From an uncultured Verrucomicrobiae bacterium (GTDB taxonomy: Bacteria > Verrucomicrobiota > Verrucomicrobiia > Verrucomicrobiales > Akkermansiaceae), in the NCBI GenBank assembly GCA_937957985.1, contig CALGOH010000076.1, positions 1 through 7,538 of the forward strand: a DNA stretch of 7,538 nt, given 5' to 3'. Shown piece after piece: positions 6,030 through 7,538 of the stretch. A model generated the notes under the pieces. It made no database searches. It was not told the origin of the DNA and worked only from the letters and a program-made list of their open reading frames with translations. Within the stretch, counting starts at the first letter, position 1. Every line of letters begins with the position of its first letter. A program made the position numbers and the translations under genes.

Positions 6030-7538
6030 ATGCCTTCATCCGCGTCACAGCCCGAGCAGCATGCCCGTCAGAGCATTGACGAGCAGCTCCACATGTCCGG
6101 CTGGATCGTCCAGTCGCTTGACGAACTGAACCTGTCCGCGGGGACGGGAGTCGCCGTCCGCGAGATGCGCTCCCAGGGGGGGGCCGCCGACTACATCCTC
6201 TTCGTCGATGGGAAGGCCCTCGGTGTCGTCGAGGCCAAGAAGGCCGGCACGACCCTCTCCGGCGTGGCCGACCAGAGCGCCCGATACTCCCACGCCCGCA
6301 AGTGGATCCCCCAGCGCTGGGCCGACCCGTTGCCCTTCACCTACGAATCCACCGGCATCGAAACGAACTTCCGCGACCAGCGGGATCCCGATGCCCGCTC
6401 GCGCCCGGTCTTCGCCTTCCACCGTCCGGAACACCTCCTCGAGCTCGTCCAGCAACCCGAGACCCTCCGCGCCCTCCTCAAATCCCTCCCGAGCGCCCAC
6501 CCGCTCGCCACCGAGCCCCTCCGCGATTGCCAGGTCTCCGCGATCACAGGCCTCGAGACTTCCCTTGCCGACAACCGCCCCCGTGCGCTGCTCCAGATGG
6601 CCACCGGCTCCGGCAAGACCTTCACCGCCGTTACCCAGGCCTACCGCCTCATCAAGCACGCCGGTGCCAAGCGCATCCTCTTCCTGGTGGACCGGGGAAA
6701 CCTCGGCCGCCAGACCGTCAACGAGTTCCAGCAGTTCACCACCCCCGACGACGGCCGCAAGTTCACCGACCTCTACAACGTCCAGATGCTCGGCCCCGCC
6801 GGCATCGATCCCGTCTGCAAGGTCACCGTCTCCACCATCCAGCGCCTCTTTTCCCAGCTCAAGGGCACCGAACTCGATGAGGATGCCGATGAGGTGTCCG
6901 GCTACGAGCTGGGTGCCTCTGTCGGAAAGGATCCGATCCCCGTTTCCTACAACCCCACCATCCCGATCGAGACCTTCGACTTCATCATCGTCGATGAATG
7001 CCACCGCTCCATCTACAACCTCTGGCGGCAGGTCCTCGACTACTTCGACGCCTTCCTCATCGGCCTCACCGCCACCCCCAGCAAGGCCACCCTCGGCTTC
7101 TTCAACCGCAACCTCGTCACCGAATACCCCCACGTCCAGGCCGTCGCCGATGGCGTCAACGTCGGCTACGACATCTACCGCATCAAGACCCGCATCTCCG
7201 AGGGCGGGACCCAGCTCGACGCCGGCTTCGACTACCAGAAGCGCGACCGCCTCACCCGTGAGAAACGCTGGGCCGTCCAGGACGAGGACGAGACCGTCGC
7301 CAAAACCCAGCTTGATCGATCCGTCGTCGTTCCCGACCAGATCCGCACGGTCATCCGCACCTTCCGGGAAAAACTCTTCACCGACCTCTTTCCCGACCGG
7401 CCCGCCCGCGCCGAGTCGCTCGGGCTCGACGCCCCCTGGGTTCCCAAAACCCTCATCTTCGCCAAGGACGACAACCACGCCGAGGACAGCGTCACGCTCG
7501 TCCGCGAGGAGGTCGGCAAGGGCAACGACTTCTGCAAA
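6030..7538 (+). CDS. hsdR: Type I restriction enzyme R subunit (EcoEI-like), 3' end outside window
   Basis: HsdR is the motor and nuclease subunit of type I restriction: it translocates DNA with ATP and cuts unmethylated foreign DNA in complex with HsdM and HsdS. The 503 codons present run to the right edge without a stop. The N-terminal nuclease domain shows D54 (AADYILF) and E68-A-K70 (VVEAKKAG), the PD-(D/E)XK triad. The SF2 helicase part shows a Q-motif-like glutamine at 168, Walker A ATGSGKT at 191-197, motif II VDECHR at 321-326, motif III LTATP at 346-350, and the start of the second RecA domain with LIFAKDDNHAE at 475-485. FFNRNLVTEY and KRWAVQDED are typical of EcoEI-type HsdR. The ATG at 6030 is the first in-frame start after an in-frame TAG at 6024-6026; no Shine-Dalgarno sequence is seen. 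The missing part is expected to hold the remaining helicase motifs and the C-terminal region. No hsdM or hsdS lies to the left, so they should follow to the right or be absent. Confidence 0.95.
   Translation, partial: MPSSASQPEQHARQSIDEQLHMSGWIVQSLDELNLSAGTGVAVREMRSQGGAADYILFVDGKALGVVEAKKAGTTLSGVADQSARYSHARKWIPQRWADPLPFTYESTGIETNFRDQRDPDARSRPVFAFHRPEHLLELVQQPETLRALLKSLPSAHPLATEPLRDCQVSAITGLETSLADNRPRALLQMATGSGKTFTAVTQAYRLIKHAGAKRILFLVDRGNLGRQTVNEFQQFTTPDDGRKFTDLYNVQMLGPAGIDPVCKVTVSTIQRLFSQLKGTELDEDADEVSGYELGASVGKDPIPVSYNPTIPIETFDFIIVDECHRSIYNLWRQVLDYFDAFLIGLTATPSKATLGFFNRNLVTEYPHVQAVADGVNVGYDIYRIKTRISEGGTQLDAGFDYQKRDRLTREKRWAVQDEDETVAKTQLDRSVVVPDQIRTVIRTFREKLFTDLFPDRPARAESLGLDAPWVPKTLIFAKDDNHAEDSVTLVREEVGKGNDFCK

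Noticed and set aside
6045..7478. Long open frame of 477 codons on the minus strand
   Set aside because: Gly/Glu/Asp-rich antisense shadow of hsdR, whose plus-strand frame has intact nuclease and helicase motifs.

Overview
This window is a GC-rich stretch (about 70% GC in the lines I counted) of a bacterial chromosome. The gene set suggests a member of the Verrucomicrobiota or a related PVC-type lineage: a HisRS beginning with a FQALPGFRDF-type N-terminus, a non-discriminating-type AspRS, a GxxExxY-family gene, genes with little Shine-Dalgarno signal, and a marked preference for codons ending in C or G. This placement rests on general resemblance, not on a search, so it is moderate at best.

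Layout. Positions 1-278 carry coding-like signal on the minus strand, but it is split between two reading frames and runs off the left edge; it may be a decayed gene. A short gap follows, and then everything reads on the plus strand: hisS (390-1685), a small GxxExxY-family PD-(D/E)XK nuclease-like gene (1738-2112), aspS (2174-3970), a small-molecule phosphotransferase of the APH/EcKinase type (4017-5006), an inositol-monophosphatase-family phosphatase that overlaps it by four bases (5003-5893), a 136-bp gap, and the first 503 codons of a type I restriction enzyme HsdR subunit (6030 to the right edge).

How the genes relate. hisS and aspS are neighbours in many bacteria and make His-tRNA and Asp-tRNA; here the AspRS carries the residues associated with also charging tRNA-Asn, implying a GatCAB route to Asn-tRNA. 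The kinase and the phosphatase are translationally coupled and probably act on related phosphorylated small metabolites; their substrates cannot be read from the sequence. HsdR begins a restriction module whose methyltransferase and specificity subunits would have to lie to the right of the window.

The most notable feature is the GxxExxY gene. It sits between hisS and aspS inside a pair of imperfect inverted repeats (1706-1740 and 2117-2152, 32 matches over 36 aligned columns). Each arm is built from GATG units spaced about 9 nt apart. The left arm supplies a Shine-Dalgarno-like sequence and four in-frame ATG codons for the gene. The gene is visibly less GC-rich (131 of 240 bases counted) than aspS. 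Together this looks like a compact 447-bp inverted-repeat-bounded nuclease cassette inserted between two housekeeping genes, which could be a small mobile or RNA-level element.
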